A stretch of DNA of 64,000 nt from Capitulum mitella (GCA_030062745.1 CP099844.1:4121481-4185480), one strand, 5' to 3'. Shown: positions 10,818 through 22,250, counted from the first letter of the stretch. A program made the numbers and translations. The notes: a model not told the origin generated them from the letters alone.

Positions 10818-12633
10818 CAGTCAAATCTCGTTACTATGCCACCCGTGGGGACCGAGCGAAAATGGCATAGTAGCGAGAGTGGCATAGTAACGAGGGTTTG
10901 TAAAACGGCTTTATTTTCTCAAGTCACCCATCAGCTCAACCCAAAGCTCTCAAGAATCGTCGGCTGGCGCATCTTCTTTCGGCGGATCCTCGTGCATCTC
11001 GTTGTCTAGCCGATCGCACGCTTGCATCACACTGGGCTTCCCGCTTCTCTGCTGCATGAACTTCCGGACGGTGCTCCATGCGCGCTGGGCTTCCTCGAAC
11101 GGAACGATTTCCTCCTCGACAGTTACCTCGTCGTCTTCGCTTTCCACCGGCTCCTCGCTGCGCAGCATCTCCTCCGCAATCTCCTCCAGCGTGAAAGACC
11201 CGCAAGTCGCGAGGCGCTCGTCGGCTTCGAGAAAGTCAGACAGCTCGATCTCCTCGTTCTCGTGCATCTTTTCCTCGGCAGGCAGAGCTTCCCAGATCTC
11301 GAGCAGCTCAGCATCCTCTGGCTCAGTTTGGATCTCCTCTTCGATGAACTTGGCCTTCGCGAAACAGTTCCTGATCGTCGACTCGCTGACCTGCTCCCAA
11401 GCACGCCGGGCGACGTGTAGAGCGTCGAGCAATGTGAACTTGAACTCCTTTCCCTCGTCCATAGCCTCGAGCCGGCGGCACAGCAGGAACTTCTTGTAGT
11501 GGCGCTTGAGGTTCTCTATGATTCCCTGATCCATTGGTTGAGAATTGGCTGTCGTGTTGGGTGGGAAGAAGACCAGTTGGATGTTGTCCAGCTGGAGCTC
11601 GGGAGGGTGGCCAGAGAAGTTATCGAGACAGAGCAGCACTCTGCGTCCCTGCTGGCCGAGTCGTCCGTCCCACGCACGCAACACGTCCTCGAAAAGCTCC
11701 GCCGTCATCCACGCCTCCGAGTTCGCCTTGTACTTGACCGGGATCTCCTTGTTCTTGAAGGCACGGGGTCTCTTGGAATTGCCGATCGCCAGAAGAGGGA
11801 ACTTCTCGCTGCCGCTCATGTTTGCCCCGACCAGAAGAGTGATCCTTTGCTTGCTTCTCTTTCCTCCAGTGCACCGCTCTCCCCTGAAAGCCATGGTCTT
11901 GTTCGGAAGCAGCTGCCAGAAGAGTCCAGTCTCATCCAGGCTGAAGACGTCGTCTGCGGAGAACTGCCCGAGCAAGGGCCGGGGGACCTGTTGTTGCCAC
12001 TCAAGAAGGGATTGCGAATCCACCGCTCCAGTTTCGCCCTGCACTGTCTTGAACGTGATGCCGTGGCGCTTCTTGAATTGTCCAGCCAACCGTCGCTCGC
12101 CATGAAGTCCGGGATGTGCATCAGCTCGGCCAGTTTCATCGCCTTCTTGATCAGATCGCCGCTGACTGGCAGATTCTGTCCTCTTGCTTGCTTCAGCCTC
12201 ATCGAGCTTCGGGTCGTGAGCCTGCGTCAGCTTGATGCGCTTCGATGGAACCCCAGCTTTGATGGCCGCCTCGATTGCATCCTTCTTGCTGAAAATGCCC
12301 TTCACGGTGGTTCTCTTAACTTCGACGTCCCATTTCTTGCTCATCTCCCTGGCCAGCTTGGACTGATTCGGCTCCTTCTTCGCGACATCGATGATCTCTT
12401 TTTTTTCCTTCAGCGTAAAGTCGGTTCGCTTGCGCTTCTGAGCTGACATTGTGGGCTGAATTTGAAAAAAAAATTAATTCGAAAATACAATACACACAAT
12501 CGTGGCATAGTTGCGAGATTAGGGGATGGCACAGTAAATTTATTTTGTGTGGAACTTTGTCGGGCCCGAGCAAAAGTGGTATAATAGCGAGAGTGGCATA
12601 GTAGCGAGGTGGCATAGTAACGAGATTTGACCT
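10818..12633 (-). mobile_element. Tigger/pogo-type DNA transposon, 1,816 bp
   Basis: The left end starts CAGTCAAATCTCGTTACT and the right end is the inverted copy ending GTAACGAGATTTGACCT. Each end is flanked by TA (10816-10817 and 12634-12635), the target duplication used by Tc1-mariner/pogo elements. Just inside each end, further GTGGCATAGTAACGAG-like words repeat (10861-10896 and 12578-12622), forming subterminal repeats that could bind transposase. The interior holds one long transposase frame on the minus strand. The terminal dinucleotides differ slightly (CAG against AGG on the inverted right end). Confidence 0.93.
10950..12449 (-). CDS. Tigger/pogo transposase (DDD), open but frame-scrambled in the DNA-binding region
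   Basis: The 499-codon frame encodes a cut-and-paste transposase of the pogo/Tigger group. Residues 1-75 form a psq/CENP-B-type N-terminal helix-turn-helix (FTLKEKKEIIDVAKK, then SKLAREMSKKW). The catalytic core has Asp172 (SLDETGLFW), Asp276 (CLDNFSGH) and Asp307 (QPMDQGII), with NKTMAFRG and FFPPNTT between them as expected. The C-terminus is acidic. Residues about 86-124 do not look like the family. The matching CENP-B-type second helix-turn-helix (NLPVSGDLIKKAMKLAE, then DGWLDN) lies in another frame at about 12196-12080. Two opposite frameshifts therefore leave the frame open but replace about 39 residues. The protein probably cannot bind DNA normally. The start is the first ATG, in a good family position. 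Confidence 0.9.
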   Translation of the reverse strand: MSAQKRKRTDFTLKEKKEIIDVAKKEPNQSKLAREMSKKWDVEVKRTTVKGIFSKKDAIEAAIKAGVPSKRIKLTQAHDPKLDEAEASKRTESASQRRSDQEGDETGRADAHPGLHGERRLAGQFKKRHGITFKTVQGETGAVDSQSLLEWQQQVPRPLLGQFSADDVFSLDETGLFWQLLPNKTMAFRGERCTGGKRSKQRITLLVGANMSGSEKFPLLAIGNSKRPRAFKNKEIPVKYKANSEAWMTAELFEDVLRAWDGRLGQQGRRVLLCLDNFSGHPPELQLDNIQLVFFPPNTTANSQPMDQGIIENLKRHYKKFLLCRRLEAMDEGKEFKFTLLDALHVARRAWEQVSESTIRNCFAKAKFIEEEIQTEPEDAELLEIWEALPAEEKMHENEEIELSDFLEADERLATCGSFTLEEIAEEMLRSEEPVESEDDEVTVEEEIVPFEEAQRAWSTVRKFMQQRSGKPSVMQACDRLDNEMHEDPPKEDAPADDS

Positions 12634-12635
12634 TA

Positions 12636-14006
12636 CATTTGGTGCAGCTCTTGGAGTAAGTTAAAACCAGCACCGCCTGGGGTATTCCGCCATCCGCAGC
12701 AACCTGGAGAGGTTAAAGTCGCCCCTTCCCTTCCCTTTATCTCCATAACTAAGAGCTGGATCTAAATGACTTCAACTGCCATCGACAGTGTGTGCTTTTG
12801 TCATCTTATACAATGTGAAACTTGAATTTTTGTATTGACGTCTGACGTCGCTGGCCACGAAAATGTCAGAAGCTATGGCCGAAAAATGAGCGGTATTTTT
12901 AATATGGTATAGCATCAGCTGAGCAACGACTTTGAAATTAGTATCAGACGAAAGATTACAGTTTGATTTTTTGTATGACGCAATAAATACAGCAAGAGCT
13001 ATCCTAGAGAAGCCTGGGGGTTGGGGAGTTTGGTCATATGTGTGGCCGTGATGACCAGACGCTAACAATGCTATCGCACTCCTGGTTACTCTGTCGTAAT
13101 GATTCGGCCCTTCTCTAAACTCCGTGTGATGTTTCAATTTATGGTCACATACACATCGCGCGGCTCAGTTCTTACGTCGTATATAGGTCATATGGTCTCA
13201 TATTGGTAACACAGCTTGGTGAACAGCAGAGGTCCCGACACGTCATTTTGTTTGGTAGGGGGGAATAGCAAAGGTTGCCCCGGAAGCCAATCTAGCAAAC
13301 CAAAAAAACAGAATTTCGGCTAGAACTCATCGGATTTGTATTTCTACAGGTACCAGGCCGTTTTTTACAATACTGCGTGGATAAAATGCGGTTACATTTC
13401 GATAAAGATGCAGTGTAACTTGCCTTTTGCTTGAAAATCATACAATGCAGGCGAGGGTCGGGACTTAATATATGTACATATATAGTTCGAGTGATTTCGC
13501 ACTGGGCGCCGAACCAGATGGCACTGGAGAATTTTACCGTGACGTGCATCTCCATGACATGGCCGGCCCGTGCCTGGCTGACCCTTTCCGGTCTCGGGCC
13601 AAATACAGATGCCCGTTTTGAGTCTTGAGCCCAGTTCCTGCCATGTGCCGGATCTGTTGTCCGGCTCCTCATCCATCAGGCCACCACTGCGCATGATCCG
13701 ACCTGACACCAACGTAAACTGTAATCGGAGGTTACATCGACATGTTATGCTCTCCCCTTTTTCATTTCGGAAATTACCGATTCTACTAGCTTGCTAATGT
13801 CATGCATGTACTCGATCTGCATCATCTGTACAACGGAAACGATAGAACATCGCACAATTCCATTTCATCAAAAAATGTCAAGAATTCTTACCAGATCTTG
13901 TACAGCCGCTCCAAACTGCTCACCCTTTCTACAATAGTCCCAGCCAGACCTCACCTAAATCTGCCATGGCTGGAGTCGAGTAGAGGCAAACGCTAATTTT
14001 CAACTC
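12636..14006. other. No gene recognised
   Basis: A mixed-composition segment between the Tigger and hAT insertions. Several short open frames are seen on both strands, none with recognisable domains. Confidence 0.45.
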
Positions 14007-14029
14007 ATTATTTGCATAGGTGGGCACTG

Positions 14030-14206
14030 GTTCGTTACTCCGTTACTCCGTTACTAACGAAGTTACTTTTTTGAGTAACGGAGTAATGGACCCGTTACTT
14101 TTATTTTACTGTAACGGACTGAGTAACGGAAGTTACTTTTGTGGTCCGTTACTCCGTTACTTTTTGGTCCGTTACTCCGTTACTCCGTTACTCCGTTACT
14201 TTTTTA
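14030..14206 (+). repeat. hAT left subterminal repeat array
   Basis: Multiple GTTACTCC, GTTACTTTT and inverted GAGTAACGGA words follow the left terminal repeat, ending with four consecutive CCGTTACT units near 14170-14200. Such arrays are typical transposase-binding regions in hAT elements. Confidence 0.85.
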
Positions 14207-14743
14207 ACTCCTTACAGACACCGCCAGGCTTTATTTGCATCGGCACACGCCATTGGCTACTTGAATAGCCAACACCCAATAGCGTGCGGCGATACAAGCG
14301 CGGCTGGGCGCGCACTCAGCTGACAATCGCGGAGTAGACTTGTTGACAATATTCGTCAGCTGATAAACGTTGACGGCAAGCTGGCAGCAATGGTTCAGTA
14401 TAAAGGCCAGCTGACTTTGGTCTCTTTTGGGACAAAAGTATTGAATTATGCGTAAGTTTGATATGACTTAAAATTATAAATTAACCAGTCGTCATTTTTC
14501 AGGCTAAAAGATATCAAAGTTATTATCATTTATACTGGAACAGCCAGCTGACGGCAGTTTTCAACGTTGTCTCAAGTTAGTCACGGATTGCTTACCACCG
14601 CCACACGGTTCACCGCCAAGATCACCCAAGGCTGCTGAGCACATGATTACTGCCGCCATGGCCTTGGATCTGTGATGTTCATGGGGCGATGGAGTTGTGA
14701 CTGATTCTTGACTGGTCTGAAATTTTAACTACCTGACACTAAA

Positions 14744-15019
14744 ATGTCCCATCAAGGCGTCTTTACGCCGCCACTGGAGGTCGAAAACCTTGACTCCGAG
14801 TCTGACGGTGCCTCAGCTTCGGAGGCAGAGGACGAGCCCGGTCTGGGTCACCCATGGCCACATCTAGAAACGTACTTTGAGTTTAAGGAGGAGGGGAAAA
14901 ACGTCATTTTTACGTATGTCCTGTGCCGACCGAAAGAGGTTATAATCAAGGGTCACAAGAGTAGCCTTTCAAACCTAAAGGCACATATCAAGAGGAAGCA
15001 TTATTTACGGTATTTCCAG
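14744..15019 (+). CDS. BED zinc-finger first exon of a hAT transposase gene
   Basis: The frame starts at the ATG at 14744. It encodes an acidic leader (DSESDGASASEAEDE), then a BED-finger segment with a conserved HPWPHLETYFEF aromatic start, a single Cys (YVLC) and the closing SNLKAHIKRKH. BED fingers normally have two cysteines (C-x2-C) before the two histidines. Here the first is Tyr (TYVLC), so the zinc site is probably broken. The exon closes at TTCCAG followed by GTGAGA, a good splice donor at 15020. hAT transposases often begin with a BED finger in a short first exon. No catalytic exon was found downstream. Confidence 0.68.
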
Positions 15020-15129
15020 GTGAGAACAATGTGCACAATAAGTTGTCAGTAGTGAAGCATAATTATGAGCTTGTCGACTATTGCTTGGACTATTTGCCTT
15101 AAACATATTCTCTGCAGGCAGTGAGATTC

Positions 15130-15790
15130 ACATTACCCGGGGGGGGGGGCAGATATGCGGTAATCTACCTTTCGGCCGACGCCTACCCGTAATTTTTGTA
15201 GACGCGGAAGTGGCAACACAAGTTGTGTGAACAATTTAGCCCATTCAGGTATTTTTCTAAGCACTGGCCCTACTGGATGTGTAAACTGACTTGGTTAGGT
15301 AACTCTTGAATTTTGATTCAGTTGACACATGTTTGCCTTCAGCCGATACGAGCTAACCAAATCAAAAAAACAGGCAAATTGAACCTAACAAAAAATTAGT
15401 TTTACACGCCCATCTAGGGCAATCCCTGCAACCATACAGTAGGTTTTAGGTTAGGTTAGGTTAAATCATTTTTAACTTGGAGGACAGGCTACATTGTCCA
15501 TGCGATTCGAGTTACCACTTCCACGTTCCCGAAGAAAAATATCAACTGGCCGAAACACCTTTCGGCTGACACATTATTTTTTGTAGACGCAGAAGTGAGG
15601 ACCCAGACTGAAACATGATATGAGCCGTTGCCACTTTTGCACCTTCGAAAAATATGCATTGGCCGAAAGGTGAAGATTACCAATTCTGCCCCCTCCCCTC
15701 CCCGCCCTTCCAGAGATCTCGAGATGCATTCGTCCAATGTTGATGGGATGACATTTAATATGTTTCAACGAGATCTCCAATTCCGGACCC
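15130..15790. repeat. Nested CGGCCGA/TTTCGG repeat inside the hAT element
   Basis: The words CTTTCGGCCGACGC (near 15170) and CTTTCGGCTGACAC (near 15560) are each followed by TTTTTGTAGACGCRGAAGTG, showing two related copies in the same orientation. An inverted TTGGCCGAAAGGTGAAGATTAC lies near 15658. A poly-G run occurs near 15139. This is probably a small repeat element nested in the hAT transposon. Confidence 0.5.
15441..15465 (+). repeat. Short TTAGG run (three units)
   Basis: The sequence reads TTTTAGGTTAGGTTAGGTTAA. TTAGG is the usual arthropod telomere unit. Three copies are too few to call a telomeric insertion. Confidence 0.5.
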
Positions 15791-15802
15791 CAAAAATTCA
15801 AA

Positions 15803-17540
15803 AATTGCGAAAATAGGGCGTGGGGGCAAACAAACTCCAAAATTTGGGGATTTTTGAAAGGTCACTGCGGCCGTGTTTACCAACCAATTTTCACGGGAAT
15901 AACACGGTTCAGCTTGGAATGTCAAAGTCTTTTATATACCGAAAGCTGGAATTTAAAATAGAAAACCATAGGCAGTTCCAGGGAGGGCAAGAAGGGTGAT
16001 TTTTGAAATAAGAAATTTCCTTTGTTTTTGTTTGTTTTGGGTGATATAAACATCAGATGTACAACTAGCAAGCCAGTTTAAGTTTACATGTAGCGCAGAG
16101 GTGGATCCAGGTAAACAAAATTGGGAGGGCACCATAAGCACAATAGTGTGCTCCCCCATTTTTTTCAGTACCTGGGTGTGCGTTCGCCTGAAAATGTGTG
16201 TGCATACGCATTGTTTAGGATGTGTATGACTATATAAATGAGTCAGTGATCTTTATTTCCACTCAGAATGTCACGATAGTCAACCGCACAACTTTGAAGC
16301 TTCACGCACAGCACATTACCGCCGAAAACGGGGGCTTGGAACCGCCTCTGCGGGACCGATTTTTTTTTTAAATGTTGACAAAACACGTGTGTATCAATTC
16401 CATGAAATGCCAGAAAATCTTGTGGCGCTGCGGCAAACAGTGTGGGAGCGACAAGCAAAAAGACACGGGTAGCAGAATCTCCCCCCCCACAGGGAATAGG
16501 GTTAAATGAAGTGTTTTTAACCCGTCTCCGGCCGGGGTCAGAATGCCGTTTGCCCGGCCGGAGGGGGAGCGCGGATTTCCGTACCTCCCAGGATCTCGAC
16601 TCCCATATATCGCACGGAAACAAGGAAAACATCGGCGGGAAGGTTTTGTCAAACCGAGACGAAAACATTCAAGAGTTTTGACCTCAGGTCAATTTTGAGG
16701 CCACCAGACGCCATGAAAGGTCAAAACACGTCCTTGGAATTAGGTAAATAGACACAATACCTTGTCCCTGAAAAGCTGTACTTAAGCGACATATACTGAA
16801 CCGTAAGACAATAGCGAGTTCATTGATATCAATTTTGGCCTTTCACAGGGGTCATGTCAGGTAACGTCATCGTTCCAAAATGTTCCACTTGTGAACGGCT
16901 AACATCCTCCGTTGCATCTTACTTATGACCATGTTTTTGTAGCTAATTTGTGTTTTCAAGGGTGGTGAAGAGGTACTAAAGCACCTTTTTTAGTTTTTTA
17001 TTTCACAATAATAAAATCCATATCAGTCATGTTTGTTTGAGTCCTTCGTCGTTTGGTATTAAAAAACCGTCAGGGGTATCAGGAATCTTACCTCCACGCG
17101 CGCGCTCGTACACAAACTAATACACACACATAATTTCAAAACAAAACAAGAAGTTCGCGAGACCGAAACGAGCTCTGAACGGAGACCATGACGTTCAGGG
17201 CGGATACTTCGAGAGGCATTGCTGATCAAACCCAGTCGATAGATGTCCGCTGTTTGTCGCATTTTGCATGCGTCCGCTCCAGCGCCGGTTGTTCCCGCTC
17301 CGTCGGCGCCGCGGGCAATGAACAGGAATTCGTTGGTTTGAACATTGTGGCTAACACAGCGGTAGAATACCCGCCGCGGCTGTTGTCCCGGCGCCACCGA
17401 CCCTACAACGGCTGGTGAGGGCAGTGGGCAGCTAGCGGAGTTTTTTGGGTAAGCGCTTTTTGTTTCTTCCCTTTGTATATGGAATGCGTTTTGCAACCAC
17501 AAAGCTGCATAAAAGACTTAAAACCCGCGTTCGCTTGGTA
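15803..17540. other. hAT interior with no transposase recognised
   Basis: The expected catalytic part of the hAT transposase is not recognisable on either strand. The segment holds AGGGAATAGGGTTAAATG at 16491-16508 next to a poly-C tract, and a lone CAGAGGTGGATCCAGG (about 16096) that resembles a hAT MITE end without a partner. Confidence 0.5.
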
Positions 17541-17547
17541 TTCACTG

Positions 17548-17686
17548 CATTTAAAAAAGTAACGAAATAACGGAGTAACGGTAACTTCCGTTACTTTTTA
17601 AGGCAGAGTAACGGAGTAACGAGTAACGGACTGGCTTTTTTGAGTAACGGAGTAACGAGTAACGAAGTTACATTTTTGAGTAACGA
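17548..17686 (-). repeat. hAT right subterminal repeat array
   Basis: GAGTAACG, GGAGTAACGG and GTTACTTTT words recur up to the right terminal repeat. This mirrors the left array in inverted orientation. Confidence 0.85.
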
Positions 17687-17706
17687 TGCCCACCTATGAT
17701 TATTTG

Positions 17707-20297
17707 CTATGCAATGTCGCACGGGATTAATGTTAAAACTCTTGAACTATTTGGAGACAAGACCACCGAAGGCAGTGTTATACGAGTTTGCTTCACCTCA
17801 CAAAAGGAAAACGTCACTTGACGGTGGTGCTACCCACGACAACTGAGCAAGCCACCGCTCGCTGGCCAGATTACGTGCAACCTATGTCTGTTGGCAGCTT
17901 TTAAATGCATATTCAAACCTAATAATACCTTACCTGACCAACCTAACCTGTCCTACATCTACTGCTACACCTACCCAAGTACTGACGCTTACGTTTTCAC
18001 TGGTTGCACCGTCGCTACTTGTGGTGCCACTGTCACGGGCAATGATCTTGAATGGTCAGGTGATGCCAGCTCACAGATGACGTGCCCCTTGGCTCCGCCA
18101 ATGCCTTCCTGTTCCATCTTAAGCAAATTATATAAAATAAGAACACACGTTCCGTATTTTCAAGCATTTTAATACATTAGTATTCGGTAACATGCAAAAT
18201 ACGAATGAGTTCTTATTGAAGACATGTCTTATATCCATCCTGGTGCTGAAACCGTTGCACAACCTCGTATTCAAGTGCCCATGCATAGCCCTGTCTCGGA
18301 CTGCATCATTTTTTTTTTTGATATCAACATAGTTATCATTTACTGCCAGATTCAACAGCAGAAATGAAAACGCCAGAGAAAGTGTACGCTTTGCTTGCAA
18401 TATCCAGCAACTGCAGCGTACACTTTCCGAGTATAAATATTGGAGCCTACATCCGGCAGTTATTGGGGGTATAGTCCCCCAACCAGATGGTTGGAGGGGA
18501 CGCGTCCCTTCCGTTTCCCCTCCCCCTCCCCCGTGACGGAGCCCATGACGAACAGTAGCAGCGTTATTTTGACTTCTTTTGGTGAAAGATTGCGGATTAG
18601 CTTCGAAATAGGCCGCAAACAAATGTTGCACGTTTGTGCGGTCTATGTATAGCGCCAGTGTGCATGTGCGTTTGCATGTTCGTCGTTCTTTGAGGATGCA
18701 TGGGGTTCCTATGCAGCCCCATGCATGGGAACTGATGGGAACGCACGTCCCCATGAAGGGTACAATACCGAGAAATAAATTGCTATGTTTAGTAATGGTG
18801 GTTGTGGCGATATCCCACAAGTAACAGCAAACAATTGCCATTGGATCAAGGAAAATCCGTTTCTTGGTTTCCGAAATACAACTGCTCCACGAGTTCGGCC
18901 TGATTTGTCTTTGACCTTTAACTTTTAGGATAGCGATCTGAACTCTTTGTAACGAGCAGTAGGCTCAGTGGCATCTGAGAGAGTTTTATCCTTGGCTGGT
19001 TTATTCCATGTCAGGAATGTTGTCCTTTTAGGTTTAGGTGCCTGTGCTAGGTCTAGGTTAATGCTGGTCTAGGTTAGTAAAATGGTAATGTTAGGTCTAA
19101 TTTAGCTCCTTTACCTGTGATCTTATTTTTGGCACGAAACAAAAAACCATATAAGTCTTAAGGCTGCATGGCAGAGGGCCGTCGGTCGGCGTTTGAGTCG
19201 CTCAGACCGTTCCTCTGGTTCTGGCTATAGCCGAGGAGCGTCACATTCGCCCCACCCCGGCCACTGGTGCGCGGCAGGAGACCTCAGTCATTGACGCCGG
19301 TTAACTGTTTTCAGGATGCAAGTCGCCAGGAACCATGCTAGGTTCCGGAGTCGTGTCACGCGCTGAGCAAACACCGCACATAGGGATCATGCCGAGCGCT
19401 GAGAGACAACGTTTCCTGAGAATTCTAATGCGCTATTTCCTCAATAAAGAGGGGGTTCTCGAAGATGAATGGGGGCCAGATAACTGATATGGTCACTTCT
19501 TCGAAGACCCCGCCTACCCCAAACAGTTTCCTTACACATGGGTGCGTTACAACACATAGTGGATGTGTCAGGGTCGAAATGGAGTATGAAGGACGGATCG
19601 CGGCCGAATTGACGTGTTTCTGGGGATGGAATTCTACAGATTGGATTCCGGACGAAATTTTGTTACCGTCTCTTGCGTAGAGCTCATCCACTCTCAAGGT
19701 CACCCGTCAAAACCGCAGGTCAAAGTATGGAGTAGGTTGAAACCAACCTTTTACGTGATTTCGACTTTTCGGACAAAACTGAAGGTCGATCTCGATAAAA
19801 AAATCAGACCATATATTTCGGACGGTTTCTCTCGTCCTGTTTGCTGTTTGCTGCTGTTTGCTTGTCTGTGACCCTGTACTCGATCAGTGTCCAAGGACGA
19901 GCGAAATGGCCCGAAAATACATGGTCTAATTTATCGAAATCGACCTTCAGTATTGTCCAAATAGTCGAAATCACATAAACTGACCTGAATATAAACGACA
20001 ACGAAATGGCATTGCGTCAACATGCAACCTTTCACTTTATGACTACCACAAATGGGCATGAAAAGCCAATCTTCGTAGCTTGTCTTAGACTTGGAAATGT
20101 GATCTTTCAAAGAGACTCTGGGCGATGAAAATCGATTTATCGGTTGATACTAAGCATGCACCTCCAAACATGCCAACTGGTTTCAGTGTTCTTTTTTTAA
20201 CAGATGAAACACGTCAGCTGGTTTCCGTGTTCTTTAAACGAATGATATATCTCTGAAGTGCCGACATATAACGAGTATTGAAAATTGCACCACTGCA
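17707..20297. other. No gene recognised
   Basis: Mixed composition with TAGGTCTAGGTTA-like words near 19030-19105 and a C-rich stretch near 18510-18535. A 237-codon open frame on the minus strand (18841-18128) has no recognisable domain and spans low-complexity sequence. Confidence 0.4.
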
Positions 20298-20379
20298 GTG
20301 TTCCAGCCTTGTCTTCTGATGATGGAAAATCACGGATCAGCCCCGTCTCCTGTTTCGGGATCACCTCACGTTGTCTATT

Positions 20380-20860
20380 ACGCTGATCAGGCGGATACCA
20401 GCCCCGTCTGTGGCCGCACGTCTGCCGGCGCCTCTCCCGCTCCACGTGAATCACCAGAGGGCCCGACACCGTACAACACTCTCGGTCCGGCAGGCCATCG
20501 GCACGACCGGGTGCCGCTGCCCCCGCCCCTGCCCCCCGCCAGCCCACGCCCGAGCCGTTTGTCGTCACTTCCGGAAAAGTTCAAGCGGCCCGGCAATTAC
20601 GGCTCTGTTCCGGTTTTTAGCGGCACGCGCCGCCTCCATTCAGGCCAGGTGGGGTGTGACAGCGGTTATGGATGCTTTGATTGGGCGTGCGGCGCCCCGT
20701 TCGGCCGGCTGACGGGCGGGTCACGTCGGGCCGGGCCCCGGACTGCCGCAGCGCGACCCGGAGCTGGTCCCGCCGGCCGCCGCGCCGGTACAACGCCCGG
20801 CGCCTGCGGGCCGCCCGCTGTCGGGTACTGGCTGCCCGCGGACCGGCGGCCGACCGGCCA
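20380..20860. other. CpG-rich block
   Basis: GC-rich, CpG-dense sequence in an otherwise AT-balanced region. Long open frames occur in several phases on both strands, as expected from base composition. It could be a CpG-island promoter, but no exon with convincing splice sites was found next to it. Confidence 0.4.
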
Positions 20861-20869
20861 ATGGTCAGC

Positions 20870-21110
20870 GGGCACCACTGGCAAAGGGTCGGCCGAGGAC
20901 CAGAGCAGGCGCAGTGGACTGCCAGTGACAGACCAGCAGAGGACCAGGGCAGGAACAGTAGAGGACCAGCAGAGGACCACGGGAAAGCGGTGGGGGACCA
21001 TCGCAGGTCCAGTGGACTGCCAGTAAATGACCAATGAGGGACCATCGCAGGTCCAGTGAACCGCCAGTAGAGGACCAGCGGGAAACCAGAACAGGTCCAG
21101 GGGACGGCTG
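20870..21110. repeat. Degenerate GACCAGCAGAGGACCA minisatellite
   Basis: Words such as GACCAGCAGAGGACCA, GGTCCAGTGGACTGCCAGT and GGGAAAGC/GGGAAACC recur with a period of roughly 20-30 bp. Periodic Trp- and Pro-rich open frames on the minus strand come from this repeat. Confidence 0.7.
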
Positions 21111-22250
21111 TGGTAGGGCTTATGAAGGACAAGCAGAGAACAAACGGCAAACCACTGGCGCGCTGCGACTCACACAATCTTTACGAGCAACTTGTACACT
21201 ACAGCTACAACTACAACTACAACCTTACAAAAAAAAACACCTATGTTTCATACGCGTGGAAAGGCTGGGACACTGGGGTCAGAAAAGGAGAGAAAGGCTA
21301 CCGCGCATCAGGAAAGGAAAGAAAGGCTGGCTAGGCCTTTTTGTAAAGACCGTTTAAATCGGCCACACACTGATAACAAAGATACATGGCTTCCTTCTGT
21401 ATGACGGTATGCAATGGCAGTCGTAGAAACTGCAAACGGTCGGCAACCAGGCAGCCTTGCAGCCTTTACTAAGTGGCCCTACTGGGTAAAACGAATGGCA
21501 TGGATGCAAAGGTCGATTTGCGCAGCAATAGCAATGCGACGGAATACAATCGACGGCTCACAAAGCCTGGTCAACACATAGACAGAGGTGTGCCAGGCTT
21601 TCCTTGGGTGAAATAGGAGACGAAAAAAATGCATTCGCTTCCTTTCAGGCGTCCGCGCCCATGTGACGTCAAAACCTTTGAATCCTGTGGTATGCGTTTC
21701 ACTAGATATTGCAAATCTCTCAGGGACGGATTATACGCATTAAGATCCAGATGAAAATTTAAATTGAAGGCATCGACGACATATTTGGAACCCGTGGGAC
21801 GAAGACGCTCAGTGTCGCTATTTTGAACCAAATCAAAATCTGGAGCCAGAAGTTCATCAACATTCTTGCATCCAACTGACACATTTCCGCCTCGTACAGC
21901 GAGCTTCACTCGATCTGTTGGTACCGGTTCTGCAGGAATAACATTCTGGGGCCATGAATACGTGGAGCGTTGGATTCCGATGAGTCACTGATAGGCGTGT
22001 GTGGGGAACTTAAACTGAAGTTAAAACACGACGTGTACACCCAGATCCCCATGCATAAACTTTTCCCGTTCATTGCCCGTTCATTTGCAATCAGTGGTTT
22101 CAGCTTTCAGCCAAGTGACCAGATGGCAGTCTGCTGCACTGCACGGCTGGCTGTTAAAACACCAGTTGAGTATGAGATCACCTTGGATTTGAACAACAAG
22201 TGAGTAGTTCTTCATAAAAGGGTGCTCAGTTTTCGGCTGATATATATGTG

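Larger units (their letters stand above)
14015..17698 (+). mobile_element. hAT-superfamily transposon, 3,684 bp, with perfect 8-bp target duplication
   Basis: The ends are CATAGGTGGGCA (14015-14026) and its exact reverse complement TGCCCACCTATG (17687-17698). The flanks are exact 8-bp direct repeats, ATTATTTG (14007-14014 and 17699-17706). Both ends carry dense subterminal arrays of GTTACTCC / GGAGTAAC words. Inside the left part lies a BED-type zinc-finger exon with a splice donor, which fits hAT transposase genes. I could not recognise the catalytic part of a transposase downstream, so the copy is probably internally deleted or decayed, and other repeats appear to sit inside it. The perfect duplication suggests a fairly recent insertion. 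Confidence 0.92.

Noticed and set aside
11499-12446. 315-codon plus-strand frame opposite the Tigger transposase
   Set aside because: It is a shadow of the transposase coding sequence. The minus strand has the catalytic motifs.
15441-15465. Interstitial telomere or chromosome-end relic
   Set aside because: Only three TTAGG units, inside a hAT element and next to other TTAGG-like words.
16096-16112. hAT MITE starting CAGAGGTGGATCCAGG
   Set aside because: No inverted partner or target duplication was found. A similar lone word lies near 63113.
18128-18841. 237-codon minus-strand open frame
   Set aside because: It crosses C-rich low-complexity sequence and has no recognisable domain or splice structure.
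20298-21026. 242-codon open frame
   Set aside because: It spans a CpG-rich block and a minisatellite, with no domain and long frames on both strands.
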